Assembly: GCF_048544455.1 (NCBI RefSeq)
Contig: NC_133536.1
Coordinates: 30,258,152-30,322,151, forward strand
Origin: Silene latifolia
Lineage: Eukaryota > Streptophyta > Magnoliopsida > Caryophyllales > Caryophyllaceae
DNA length: 64,000 nt
Direction: 5' to 3'
Both the position numbers and the translations under genes were made by a program. Of the stretch, positions 35,711-46,746 are shown in pieces (within the stretch, counting starts at the first letter, position 1; the number at the start of each line of letters is the position of its first letter). The notes beneath the pieces were generated by a model. That model searched no databases and had not been told where the DNA came from. It was given only the letters and a program-made list of their open reading frames with translations.

Positions 35711-35976
35711 GGTTTTTGTATAACCCGCATAAGTCCTGTTACAGCAATACTCGGTCGAGTATTGGGAATAATCGGCCGAGTGTTGACTACTCGGTCGAGT
35801 ATTGAGGATACTCGGCCGAGTGCCCACTACTCGGTCGAGTACCTTTATTACTCGATCGAGTTTTGAAGAACAGAAGCGATTAATATTCTCATAAAACGTG
35901 CACTCGGTTGTGTAGCTTGATACTCGGCCGAGTATGGTCTACTCGGTCGAGTACACTCATCTACTCGGTCGAGTCT
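35711..35976 (-). promoter_or_regulatory. Internal promoter with palindrome array
   Basis: About ten TACTCGGYCGAGTA-type palindromes (35976-35748 on minus) end 22 bp before a TATA-like GGTTATACAAAAACC (35726-35711). The LTR copy of the array lies 19 bp from its TATA, nearly the same spacing. Downstream are the leader exon, the intron and the ORF1-like gene. Confidence 0.65.
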
Positions 35977-36643
35977 TCTGAAACCAAAGAAGAAGTCATA
36001 ACTTTTCATTGTTCCTGCAAAATCAAATAATAACGTTCGGAGTTCCGTGCATCCGGCTCGTCACTATTAAAGCTGATTTCTATCACATAAACACATAACA
36101 ACGTCACATCCATCATCGGAATGATCATCACTCCTACCTTCATTCCTCACTTTGCCATGAAACTATTATATTCTATCCTTATAGCATACTCAACAATCTA
36201 ATTACAGTACCTGCAAGGTTTAACTCCTATGTCACATCATCTCTAGTTCCGTTAAATCACCAGATATACACTATAATCACATTTGCAACGTAGCAATCCA
36301 ACACACAACACATTCATCGTGAAACAAATAGGTTAACTTATCACCGATCTCACATTGCAACAATTCCATCGCTCACTTCAACTTTTCCACACATACATCA
36401 AAACACGTATCACCCTAATAATAGATACACACAACAATCATTACCAAGCAATCAATGACTCTCACTAGCTACCCTTTTCCCGTGTCTGGCTTAAGTCCGA
36501 TGGGGCCATGATTTTGGAATGAGGGCGCCTACTCACCCAAAATATAGCATCGGCTGGGGCTCCCAACGTACATACACCAGGTTTATTTTAATTGACACCC
36601 TATATTCATTAGATTCATTGGTTCAGGTTCCAAAATCGTCGGC
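35977..36643 (-). other. Leader of the 7.6-kb element between primer site and internal array
   Basis: No supported ORF. Confidence 0.6.
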
Positions 36644-36656
36644 TCTGATACCACTT
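36644..36656 (-). other. Primer-binding site (tRNA-iMet type)
   Basis: TGGTATCAGAGCC on minus, two to three bases inside the 5' LTR. Confidence 0.9.
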
Positions 36657-38011
36657 TGTAACACCCCCGCACACCAAAATGCCTTACCAAGGGCCATTCC
36701 AGTGTAAGACGGTGTCACCATCTCGGTTTCCCGAGGGAGTAGATCAAATTAGACAACTAAAGAACAATTTTATATTATTAACATGTCTTATACAATGCAA
36801 CTTAATACAATGTCTTTATAATAAAGGTACAACCATAACACTCATGACACTGCCTCTCTACAACGGTAGCGTGATGACTCGATCCCTCCAATCCTAGCAG
36901 CCACAATCAACAAAACCTGCTAAGCCAACTGCTCACCATCCCCGAATGGATCACCGCAGGTTTCACAAAACAACAATAACGGGGTCAGTACTGACTAATC
37001 AAATGTAAGACAGAACAATAATATAAACAGCTGATCATCCTCTATCAGTCTTATGACCTCGCACAGTAACCGACTACACCCCGAAGGGTGTAGCCGTGCC
37101 AGATTACCCATCGCAACAGGTAATCCTCGCCGCCAGTGGGTGACCGCAGCCCATCCCACCTAGTCCAGCTCATCAACGAGCGACTAATAATCCCTGTCCC
37201 TTAATGTGCACATCCCCTCCCATGGCGGGTTCCACGGAGGGCGAACTAGGGTGTGAAGTCACTCCCGCAAGTGACTCCACCACCATCACAACACACACAG
37301 CCTTACAGCTGTCACAACACCACAACAACACCACCATCACCACTACACCAATACTCCGATGATCAGCAGATAACAATCATACACAATACAATCAAAATCT
37401 TAAATCAATTAACAGTAAACTGAGTAGGAAAAACCCTACCTCATCCCAAAGCATGCAAGACTTCCATTTACAGCCACGCACGACTCCAATAAGCATCCTA
37501 ACAATGATAACCATCTCCTATTACACAACTATACTCAAAGAATCACTCAAAAGAACACAAGGCAGGGACTTACGTAACCTTACACATCGGCGGTGACATC
37601 GACGACCACCACCCACGTCGTTCCTCCCCAGCGAATCCCGTCATTCCCATGGTGGAGGTTTAGGCTAATTCCACTACAGTGTGAAGATATGGGGTGATAG
37701 GGGAGAGAGATAGGCTAGGGTTAGAGAAGGAGGAACTGTCAAAGAAATGAGAAAAAGAAATCAATCTCGCGAACTTGCGTTTATATTAACGTGTCGACAG
37801 CAGCCATACTCGGTCGAGTACAAGAGTACTCGGCCGAGTAGGCTCTACTCGGTCGAGTATGGGTGATACTCGGCCGAGTAGCCTCAGCTAGGTCGAGCAA
37901 GTAATCCTAAAAACCTCATGATACAAGTCTGATCTCTCACTCATTCATCCCTAAGGTCTGTTTGATCAACATTAACGGTCAATAATGTTCTTAAATATCC
38001 TGGGTGTTACA
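36657..38011 (-). repeat. 5' LTR of the 7.6-kb element
   Basis: Pairs with 30446-31789. The palindrome array is at 37805-37900 and the TATA box (AATATAAA, 37787-37780) follows on minus. Confidence 0.92.
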
Positions 38012-38016
38012 CTGAG

Positions 38017-40003
38017 TGTAACATTCCTGAGCTGTTTTCTGTTCTCCTCTGATGGTGGTTATCCCCCATTCAGTTGGTATTTTAACGCACTGGTGATATG
38101 TTGATGGGATGGCTTTGACATTGTGGATCCAAGGTCTGCTCAGGATTACGTTGTAAGAGGACATGCAATCCAAAACTCCAAATCTTTCATAAGAGGCTAC
38201 CCCTTCTGCATAAGTTGGCAAGTTGATTTCTCCCAGGGTATTTTTTGTTTCTCCACTGAATCCGATCAGGACACTCGACTTCTTGGTGATTTTTTCTTCG
38301 TCTATTTTCATGGCTTTAAGGACGTCTAGCATCACTAAATTAATTGAGCTGCCTCCGTCTATTAGGATCCTTGACACCTTAGTTGTACCAATTTGCATGG
38401 TAATTACCAGGCTATCATGGTGCAGATCTGGTACTCCCTGGCCTGTAAGTCAGAGTCATCAAAAGTAACAGCGGGCAATGATTTAGATCTAAAAGGATAT
38501 TGAAGTTTTGACTCCCTGGCAACTTTTTTGGCGGCTGAACTGGTCAAGCCACATATTTCTCAGCCTCTGTTTATGAATTTCACTTCATAAATGGGGGGAG
38601 GAGGAGGAGGATCTCTGTTGTTCCCTGGATTTCTTTTGTCTGATCCTTCATCTTTGTCTATGGGTTGTTGGATCAGATCTTTCAGGTAACCTTTCTTTAA
38701 GAGGAACGCCACTTGTTTCCTGAGCTGAATGCATTCTTCTGTGGTGTGTCCAATGTCCTGGTGGAAGTCGCACCACCTTGAAGGATCTTTCCTGGGGTTG
38801 TTTGATTTCTTAGGCCATCTGACTATATCTCCCAAGTTCTCCAAGCGTTTGATTAACCCTACAGTATTTATAGAGAAGTTATATTCAGAAATAGTCGGTA
38901 GGCTAGAAAGGTTACCTTTCCATTCCTGTGCCGTATTGACTTCAGACCGGTCAGGCCTAGAATAAGGTGCTGATCTGGAGTTGCTTCCTTTTTGGTAGGA
39001 ACTTTTTCTGTTGGTGTGGCCATAGCTTTTCTTTCCTCCGGATGAGTTTGTCTTGAAGTTGAGATCTTCTTCCAGTCTGACATGTTCTAAGATAATAGAA
39101 TGAACGGTAGCAAAGGTCGGGCAGGCCTTCTTGGTGAGATCTGCATAGATGTCACTATCAAGTAAGACTCTCTACCTGAATGCTTCCACTGCTGTCCCCT
39201 CGTCATATCTGGGAATGACCACCTTTTCTCTGACAAATCTGGCCCGGAATTCTTTGAGGGGCTCGTCTGGGAGCTGCTTCACTCTGAACAGGTTGCTAGG
39301 TCTCCTTGCCATGTCCCTACTGCTAGCAAACTGTTGGTTGAAGGCATTGACCAGATCCGCAAAGTTCTTGATGTTTCCATTTAGGAGGTTGATGAACCAC
39401 TACAATGCTGCTCCGGTCAGGGTGGTGCCAAAGCCTTTACACATGCAAACCTGCCGGAGTTCACTGGGTATCGAGGCTGCTAGCATCTTCTGCTTGAATA
39501 TGGAAACATGGTTTTCATAAATAGAATGGTGAATTTCATAGATGGAACGGTGAATTTCTTGGGGAGATCAATTTTTGGAATCTCATCTGCAAAGGGTGAG
39601 TCAGTAAAGCTATCAGCTTCCACTTCCGCTACAGGGTCTAGTACTCCGGGTATATTCTCTATCTTGCTGTGGAGTTTTTGGATTTCCTAAAGCATGGCCA
39701 TCATTATTGCCACATCAGTTTTGTCCGTTCCACTATCAGGGGTGGTGTGTGGCTCAGGAGAGACATCTTTCTCCGGAGTTCCAAAACTGGAGAAGTCAAT
39801 CTGCTTGAGAATGGTGTTCCAGGCTCAAATCTGGTTTTAGAGCCTGAAGCCTGATTCTCCAACTTCTTACTCAGGCTGGATTCCGATTCTTTGAGCCTAG
39901 TGATCTCAACCTCCGCCTGGACCGTCTTTTCTTTTACTGTTTCCAGTTCTTTGATTTGAGCCAAGGCAGTGGCTAGTTGTTGTTCTGGGGTGAGTTCAAC
40001 CAT
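38017..40003 (-). pseudogene. Gag and protease of the older gypsy element
   Basis: The start at 40003 opens a coiled-coil front (LAQIKELETVKEKTVQAEVE). After a frameshift near 39704 comes a retrotransposon gag domain (about 39500-39160: WFINLLNGNIKNFADLVNAF, QLPDEPLKEFRARFV) with CAG-to-TAG-like stops. A zinc-knuckle-like CDFHQDIGHTTEEC is near 38770, then a proline run. The protease is at about 38370-38060 (LIDGGSSINLV, YNVILSRPWIHNVKAIPSTY). The frame should run on into RT, but it is cut at 38016 by the 7.6-kb element, whose TSD lies in the codons after ECYTQ. Confidence 0.82.
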
Positions 40004-40083
40004 TTTTTTGCGAGAGTATTGAATGAGAGATGAGGAAATTTTTTAAGGATTAATGAACTAGATGCCCCATGGTGGGCGCCAAT

Positions 40084-40757
40084 TGTTTTAGCAGGATTTT
40101 CCCTGGAAAGATCCGGCCTATTTAGTATGTGATCAGGGTATCTAGTTCTATAAATTATAAGTAATGTTGTTGTATTTCTTATCTAGGCTGAGTACAAGTG
40201 TTGTATGAAATCCCAAGCGCAAGAAGAAAAGTAGTGTATAATCTATCAATAATAATGAATAATCAATGAATCCTTTACAATTGTTTAATGATGCTATTTA
40301 TATTTCTCAAATTCTAACGTTGGATGCTGCTCAACGTCTCTCTTGGCCGTTGGTAGCTGTTTGCTGAAAAATAGGGCACATTCCCTATTAACCCGCATGA
40401 CTTAGTCTTCTTCAACAAACATTGGCCTGTTGTGTTATGCACGATCTAATGTGTAAGAATAGGATGCTTTTGGAGTTAGACTAGGTCTTCCTTGAAAGTA
40501 GGACATGAGCATTTCCCTTTATGTAATTGTTGTGTTGCATGTCAATTCAATCCGGCTTGTTTAGGAACTCTGTCGGGCTGTTCTATGCATTTCTTTCTTA
40601 GCAGCAGACTTTTCTTCCAAGGTTTAACAGGTTATCAGCCCTGGAACATACTTTAATTGTCAAATAGTAGTCACATTTGTCCGGATCTTGGTTGCCCCAC
40701 TCAGCCTAATTATGCCAGGCTAGACTGAGGTCGGTCCAGGATAAATTGGGCTCAACA
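40084..40757 (-). repeat. 5' LTR of the older gypsy element
   Basis: Begins TGTTTTAGCAGG and ends GGGCTCAACA on plus (inverted TGTT...AACA ends). On minus it is followed at once by the TTGGCGCCC primer site. The partner LTR is outside the window, so the outer edge rests on the terminal inverted repeat only. Confidence 0.7.
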
Positions 40758-41264
40758 AGACCTACTGGTTTTTTAATTGTGCATAACGACCAATTGCCGA
40801 GTTAACCCTATATGAAGGGTCTAAACTTTCACTTTAGTGGTGATGACTTGGCTCTCTTTTTCGTCATTGTGCTGTAAGGAACCTTGGATTTCCTTTTATT
40901 CCGAATGACCACATCCTCCTTTTCTTCTTCCATTCCTTTTTCATCTTTCAGGTAATTCTCCTCCTCTATACTCCAAGTATTGAAGCATTTGAATATTTGA
41001 CAGAGAGTACGAACTCATGCAACCACCAAGCTCAACCTTGACCACCACCAAATAAAGTGATGAACTTATTGCTACGTCATTTCTTTTTACTGCAATCATC
41101 ATGTCCCATCACTAATTTCATCATAATCATTTGACGGTTTCTATAAACTACCAGTCCATGATCTTAATCTTCGGTGCCGCAATATTCATTTACTTGCATC
41201 GATATCAAGCGCCATTATCTTCGTTTTAGGATTCAATTTATTATTGAAGGTATTTAACTCGAAA
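40758..41264. other. Non-coding stretch
   Basis: AT-rich, with no ORF or repeat that I can name. Confidence 0.5.
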
Positions 41265-41604
41265 TTTTTAGTAAATAATTGAAAACACGTGGAAACTAAA
41301 CTTAACAGAGGAGTAACGGAAAAGTGATAAAAGTCCTTAAAACTAAACATTTAAAGATCAGATCCTTATTATCGGTAAAACACATGAAAGTTTAAGTCTT
41401 GTTTGTATGGTTAACTCACCAATTGCCTATCATATTGGAGCCTCTTCATGGTAATTCTCCTGATTTCCCTGCGAACTATTACAGTTGTATAGTTATCTTC
41501 AACTTGCCTGTAAAATGTATAAGTAAGGATTCTAATGAGTAATAAGGATTCCTAATTCCATCTTGATTGTTGTGGTATTGTTAATAATAAAATAATGTGA
41601 TGAT
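41265..41604 (+). repeat. Direct repeat, left copy
   Basis: Similar to 43463-43785 in the same orientation (shared ttgaaaacacgtggaaa, actaaacatttaaag, gtatggttaactcaccaa, ctatcatattggagcc). The copies are diverged by substitutions and small indels. They flank the TIR element below. Confidence 0.7.
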
Positions 41605-43444
41605 TAACTGCTAACATATATAATCCAATTTTTATCATTTGCTACCAAAGAAATTTTTCTTTAAACACTACGACCAACATAGTTGGTTCGGATTAATAAT
41701 CACTATCACATCATGAATGGAGTCAAAAAAAAAAGATCTCAGCCATTCATTTCAAATTCTCAACTTAAGCAGTATTTTTACTTCCTTTATTGCCCTTACC
41801 CTCTCCCTTTATGTTCTTCTAATTCATATATCAACACTTCCATTAATTTTTCTTCACTCTTCAATTTTCAAGTTTGGGATTAAATTCTCCTTCCCTCCAT
41901 TCTTCTGTGATTAAGGTCTGTTTTGGGTTTAAAGTCTTCTTCCCTCTTCAATTTTCAAGTTTCGGAATTATATATTTCTTCCCTCCATTAATTCTTCTTC
42001 ATTCCATTCTTCTGGGATTAATATAACAACCCGACCCACTACCATCGTAACACAACCCCAATAAGATAGGTGTGCACTTTTCGGCCCATTAGTTGTCCTC
42101 ACTAAAGCCCAAAAGCAAAAGGCCTTATTATAAGTGGTGGGTAGAATCCTTTATAAACATATCACAACCTCTTTATTTTCCTGATGTGGGACAAATCTCC
42201 TCTCAAACTCTTGGAGTGTTACAAACTCCCCCACTCAAAGAACACAACGTCCTCGTTGTGCCTCAAACCTGACCGCAGCCAGGCCCAGAATCCTCTCCCA
42301 CTAAGTGGGTGACCCAGGTACTCCTGACCACATGCTCACCACACGATCGCAGGGTTGCTCTGATAACATTTATAACAATCCGACCAACCACCGTCGTAAC
42401 ACAACCCAATAAGATGGCATGTGTACCTTTAGGCCCATTATTTGCCCAAAATCACAAGGCCTTGTTACTAAGTGGTGGGTGGAATTCCTTATAAACATAT
42501 CATAAGCTCCTTATTATCTCAATGTGGGACAATTTTCCTCTCAATCTCTTGAGGTGATACAAACTCCCGCACTTAAAGAACACAACGTCCTTGTTGTGCC
42601 TCAAAGCTGACCGCAGCCAGGCCCAGAATCCTTCCCTACTAAGTGGGTGACCCGGGTACTCCTGACCACAAGCTCACCACATGATCGCGGGGTTGCTCTG
42701 ATACCATTTATAACAACCTGACCCACCAACGTCGTAACACAACCCCAATACGATGGGTGTGCACTTTTCAGCCCATTAGTTGTCCTCACTAAATCCCAAA
42801 AGCACAATGCCTTGTTACTAGGTGGTGGGTGGAATCCTTTATAAATATATCACAACCTCTTTATTTTCCCGATGTGGGACAAATCTCCTCTCAAACTCTT
42901 GGGGTGTTACAATTAAGTTCTGTTTTCGACTTAAATTCTTCTTCCTTCTTCAATTCATTTATCAACACCTTCATTAATTCTTCTTCTTTCTTCTTTCTTC
43001 TTTCTTCTTCCTTCTTCCTTCTTCCCTCTTCCCTCTTCAATCTTCAACAAAAACAAGCCAATGATGAAAACATACCTTAGAATGGAACTCACTGGGGATT
43101 TAGATTAAATGCAAACCCTAATCTAGGATTAAATTAGGGAAGAAGTTTAAATATTGAGATGATTTTCTAATTCCCCAATTTAATTGGATGTAATTAGGTA
43201 TAGGAACAATTGATAAGTGAAGGTAAAAATTTAGGTTAAAGAGGGATATGTTTAGGTAAAATGAAGGTATGACTGAGAGGAGTGTAAATATATGAGTATT
43301 CTTGTCTTCTCAAGCACAAATAGAAGGTTCATTGTCATGTGGTGGTGATTTTTAATCTGAACCAGCTAGGTTGGTAGCAATTTTTAAAGAAAAATTTCAT
43401 TGGTAGCGGTTGGTAAAAATTGAATTATAAATGGCAACAGTTAT
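41605..43444. mobile_element. TIR-flanked non-coding element carrying the TRIM
   Basis: Imperfect terminal inverted repeats of about 85-90 bp: 41605-41690 (aactgctaac, gctaccaaagaaatttttct) and 43356-43444 read in reverse. No transposase inside. The interior outside the TRIM is CT-rich (ttcttcttccttcttcc). Long TIRs without an ORF fit a MULE-derived or foldback MITE. A clean target duplication is not evident. Confidence 0.55.
42022..42911 (-). mobile_element. TRIM with three LTRs and two interiors
   Basis: LTR copies at 42022-42223, 42371-42561 and 42709-42911 (about 190-203 bp), separated by interiors of about 147 bp. Each interior has a minus-strand purine tract (GAGTGGGGGAGT type) by one LTR and a tRNA-iMet primer site (GGTATCAGAGC, one copy with a mismatch) by the other. 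The outer flanks are a perfect 5-bp duplication attaa (42017-42021, 42912-42916), so the three-LTR form sits within a single target duplication. No coding sequence, as expected of a terminal-repeat retrotransposon in miniature. Confidence 0.85.
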
Positions 43445-43462
43445 AAAAATAACATAAATATT

Positions 43463-43785
43463 AGTATATAATTGAAAACACGTGGAAAGAAAACTTACGG
43501 AAGCGTAACGAAAAAAACTAAACATTTAAAGTTCAGGTCCTTATTATCGTTAAAAAACAACATGAAAGTTTATGTCCTATTTGTATGGTTAACTCACCAA
43601 CTGCCTATCATATTGGAGCCACCTCATGGTAATTCTCCTGATTTTCCTTCAAACTATTAAAGTGGTATCGTTTTATCTTCAACTTGCCAGTAAAATGTAT
43701 CAGCAAGGATTCTAAAGAAGTAAGGATTCTAAATTCCATCTTGATTGTTGTGGCATTGTTAACAATATAGGAATGTGATGATTGA
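43463..43785 (+). repeat. Direct repeat, right copy
   Basis: Partner of 41265-41604, just outside the right TIR. Confidence 0.7.
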
Positions 43786-44369
43786 CGATTGACGATTAAA
43801 GAATAAAAAAAATGACTTTTCTTTGGAGTATTGTAATTTTATGGCTTATTTAAGAGCATATATAACGTCTACCTGACATGTTCCTCTAAACATGGCTTGA
43901 AAAAGAAGGAAAAAAAATTGTTTTCATGATTTTACTTGCCTCTCTTATCATCTTTATATAGGAGTGACCAGCTAGGGTGATTAAAAAATATAGTCTTTGC
44001 TTTACCAACGACATTTTCTCGAATAATAACATATTGCTACATATGTTGAAGTTATACTGTTAGTGATAAATTGATCAAAGTAGCTGAATTAGCGTCGAAT
44101 GCCCAGTTGATGTCATAGGCACATTTGTTGTCTACTATAAGTTTAACTTTTCCAGGTTAGTTCTATCTAACAAATTTTAATTTTTAATGACAAATAACAT
44201 AAAGCAATCATGAATTGGAGATTCAAAACCCCGTTACCATTTGTCTTTAAAGATTCTTATGTTTAAAGTAAGATTATATGAGTGATAGCTTCATTACAAA
44301 GATAAAAGCGAGTATTCCGACAAGAAGATGCTAAAAATAACTTCGACTATTTTTTTTTGTTAACACTAC
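43786..44369. other. Non-coding stretch
   Basis: AT-rich with no supported gene or repeat. Confidence 0.5.
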
Positions 44370-44614
44370 GGCCCTGTTTGGTAAACAGCAGATTAATATT
44401 GGCAGAAGCAGATTGTAAAAGCAGATTGTAATTAGCAGAATTTGTTGGCAGATTTGACTAGCATATTCAATTAGCAGAATTTGTCAAGGGTGTTTGGTAA
44501 TTAGCAGAATTAAATTAGCAGATTAGCTCATTTCTTTGTAAAATGACAAAAAAGGACATGATTAAATAATTGACTAGTATTTGTCTAAATACATCACACA
44601 AATAACTTTAATGA

Positions 44615-45300
44615 CTAATGTCGATTTCTTCTACTAGCCATCAAACTAGAAGTAATGTTATCGCGAACAGTTGACATTTCTTTAGTTCCCGAAGACTCGG
44701 TTGCAGGTTGCGAGGAATGATTAGCCACATCTTGTAATACATCTGGAGGTATAAAATCCGGATTTTCATCAATGATTTTAAAAGCTTCATCCCTAATTGT
44801 AGTCCTTCTTATATAATTATGTAATGCAAAAGTTCCACAAATAATCCGATTTTGATCTTGTAGGGTGTATTGAGGCATCTTTCCTAAAATTTTCCATCGC
44901 GCTTTGAGAACACCAAATGCCCTCTCAATACAATTTCTTAATGAAGAATGAGCCCTGTTAAAAAGTTCCTTAGAACCCCTCGGAGGAGCTCCTCTAAACT
45001 CATTTTCATGATACTTCACTTTTGGGTACGGCGTCAAGTACCCTACTCTGTCTGGATAACCTTTATCAGCCAAATAATATTTACCTACTAGAAGTAATTG
45101 AAATATTAATAATTATCAACTTTAAATTGTATTGACTGAAAAAAAAGTCAATCTTAATAATAAAATCAAAATATTTACCTCGTGGCGGGTAAGGAAATTT
45201 CAAACTCGGATTCCCAATTGCATCGAGAAATATACGAGAGTCATGTGCTGAACCTTCCCATCCAGGCAAAACATATGTAAATAATAGATCAACCACAAGC
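44615..45300 (-). pseudogene. Harbinger (DDE_4) transposase C-terminal fragment with intron
   Basis: Exon to about 45180: FTYVLPGWEGSAHDSRIF with the second catalytic Asp. A GT-AG intron follows (about 45179-45088). The next exon (KYYLADKGYPDRVGYLTPY, LFNRAHSSLRNCIERAFGVL, KARWKIL, FALHNYIRR) carries the Glu and ends at 44615. The N-terminal third, with the first Asp, is missing upstream of 45300, so it is inactive. The second exon alone is open for 152 codons. Confidence 0.82.
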
Positions 45301-45436
45301 TATTATATAGTAGAAAGGCATTCAGGTGCTTGCATTGTATTCTTGAAATTGGCAATATCGAAAAGTGATCAATCTTATTGGGGTGGAGGGAGTATCTATT
45401 AAACCTGGTTTAGTAGTTAGTACAAGTTAACTTATA

Positions 45437-45750
45437 CTCCTTCCCAGTCGCTATAATGTTCCCTCTTTCCCAAAACGGATTATTCAAGTAATGTTCCCCT
45501 TTCTATTTTTAGAAACTTTTACTCTTATTTTATTCATTTCTCTCTCCTATCACCAAACCCCACACAACTCTTTTACTCATATTTTATTACTTTCCTTTAT
45601 GTTTTGGCCCCACAATTCTTATTTAACTACTAATAATTCATCCATCTCTCCTACCACCAACCCCACCCAACTCTTTTACTAATATTTTAATACTTTTCCT
45701 TAAGTATCGTGCCCATATCAAAGGGGAACATTATAACGACTGAGAGGGAG
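45437..45750. mobile_element. Stowaway-like MITE
   Basis: 314 bp with terminal inverted repeats (left ctccttcccagtcgctataa, right reverse ctccctctcagtcgttataa) and TA on both sides (45435-45436, 45751-45752). Non-coding. The CTCCCTC start and TA target fit Tc1/mariner-derived MITEs. It lies inside the Harbinger element. Confidence 0.8.
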
Positions 45751-45874
45751 TAGCTTACTGCAACTTTTTTTAATAATGTAAAAGAAAGAGTTGCTAATGA
45801 TGTAAAGGAAAGAGGGTCCTAGTGATTTTCTTGATCGGGAAATCCCTCCTTTTTCCCTGAAAATAATCACAAAT

Positions 45875-46048
45875 TCTCATTTGTGACGACGATATTCGTC
45901 ACAAGCTTGTGACGGATACCGTTTCCTTTCACAAAATGTCCATTAAGAGGTGAGTGAGAAGTACATGAGGGGTGCCCCACCTTGTCCCCTCTTCCTTTTT
46001 ATGAAAGGTCACAAACTTGTGACGGAATTAGCCCGTCACAAGCAAGAC
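45875..46048. mobile_element. Small MITE-like inverted repeat
   Basis: Ends of about 42 bp match in reverse (tctcatttgtgacg...gtcacaagcttgtgac against gtcttgcttgtgacgg...gtcacaagtttgtgac). Multiple CTTGTGACGG palindromic pieces. No ORF. Confidence 0.5.
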
Positions 46049-46746
46049 TAGCTGAAAAAGAATTGTTCCTTCATATGCCATTACACCTTTTACTTATTTA
46101 TTTTCCTCCTTCCCTTTGCTGTATTCCACCTTTTCTGTCATGCATTTTAATGGCAGTTCATTTAGGAACATGCGTGTTTGTTATTCATTATTGTTTTCGT
46201 AGAATTTAACTAGGAATTTAACTAGGGATCTCATACACAATAATCGACACCCAACAAAACCCTTTTCCCTCTTTTCTCTTCTGCAACTGTAAATAATTTT
46301 ACTCAATACTTTCTTTCCTATTTATCTTATTAATCGGATTCCAAACAAACGATATGCTTCATTCTTGTTCTACTAAAAAGAAAACGCATGGAGTATGTAT
46401 GTATGCAAGTCAGTATGTATGCAATACTTTAAAGAAAAAAAGTGAAAAAACAAGTTTGAGAAAAAAAACGTACCTTTTACCAGAGATGAGAGTGAATGGA
46501 ACAATGGAGAAATAAAGGTAGGGTTATATTTTTTAAAGGGTAAAAAGGTGAATATTTTTTTTCTCTAATCTGCTCTTTGAATATGCTAGGGGGAGCAGCA
46601 TATTCTAAAATAGTAGATTGGGCTCAAATCTACTATTTTAATATGCCGTTTCCCAAACACGCTAAATAGCATATTGATTGGTCAAATATGCTAATTGGGT
46701 CAAATATGCTGAAATTTATGCAATATGCTGTTTACCAAACAGCGCC

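Larger units (their letters stand above)
30446..38011 (-). mobile_element. LTR element with ORF1-like gene and no gag-pol
   Basis: LTRs 30446-31789 and 36657-38011 begin TGTAACACCC and end GGGTGTTACA. By eye they differ by about 15 substitutions and one small indel, so the insertion is fairly young. A perfect 5-bp duplication ctgag lies at 30441-30445 and 38012-38016. The minus-strand primer site TGGTATCAGAGCC (tRNA-iMet) is beside the right LTR, and the polypurine tract AAGGGGGGAAGAT is beside the left LTR. The 4.9-kb interior holds only one decayed ORF1-like gene and motif arrays, with no gag, protease, RT or integrase. Confidence 0.9.
29846..40757 (-). mobile_element. Older minus-strand Tat-type gypsy element, split twice
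   Basis: The 5' LTR at 40084-40757 is followed on minus by a primer site (TTGGCGCCCACCATGGGGC, about 40083-40065), gag from 40003, protease to 38017, and RT from 30440 to 29846. It is split at the protease-RT junction by the 30446-38011 element (TSD ctgag) and in the RT at 29846 by the Tat element on plus. The rest of pol and the 3' LTR must lie left of the window. Confidence 0.82.
44370..46746 (-). mobile_element. PIF/Harbinger-type DNA transposon remnant
   Basis: Terminal inverted repeats GGCCCTGTTTGGTAAACAGC (44370) and its reverse at 46726-46746 with one mismatch. Subterminal short repeats (gcagatt on the left, gcatatt on the right). Holds the C-terminal part of a Harbinger transposase and two nested MITEs. 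The 3-bp flanks are tac and gac, not a clean duplication. Confidence 0.78.

Noticed and set aside
35748..35976. Regularly spaced identical 14-mers look like a CRISPR array
   Set aside because: The repeats are too short (14 bp), perfectly palindromic and irregularly spaced, they sit in a plant LTR element, and there is no cas gene.
42240..42370. Similarity of agtgggtgacccaggtactcctg in the TRIM interior to the 5S rRNA control region, as in Cassandra
   Set aside because: Match is short and gapped, lies in the interior instead of the LTR, and is on the strand opposite to the element.
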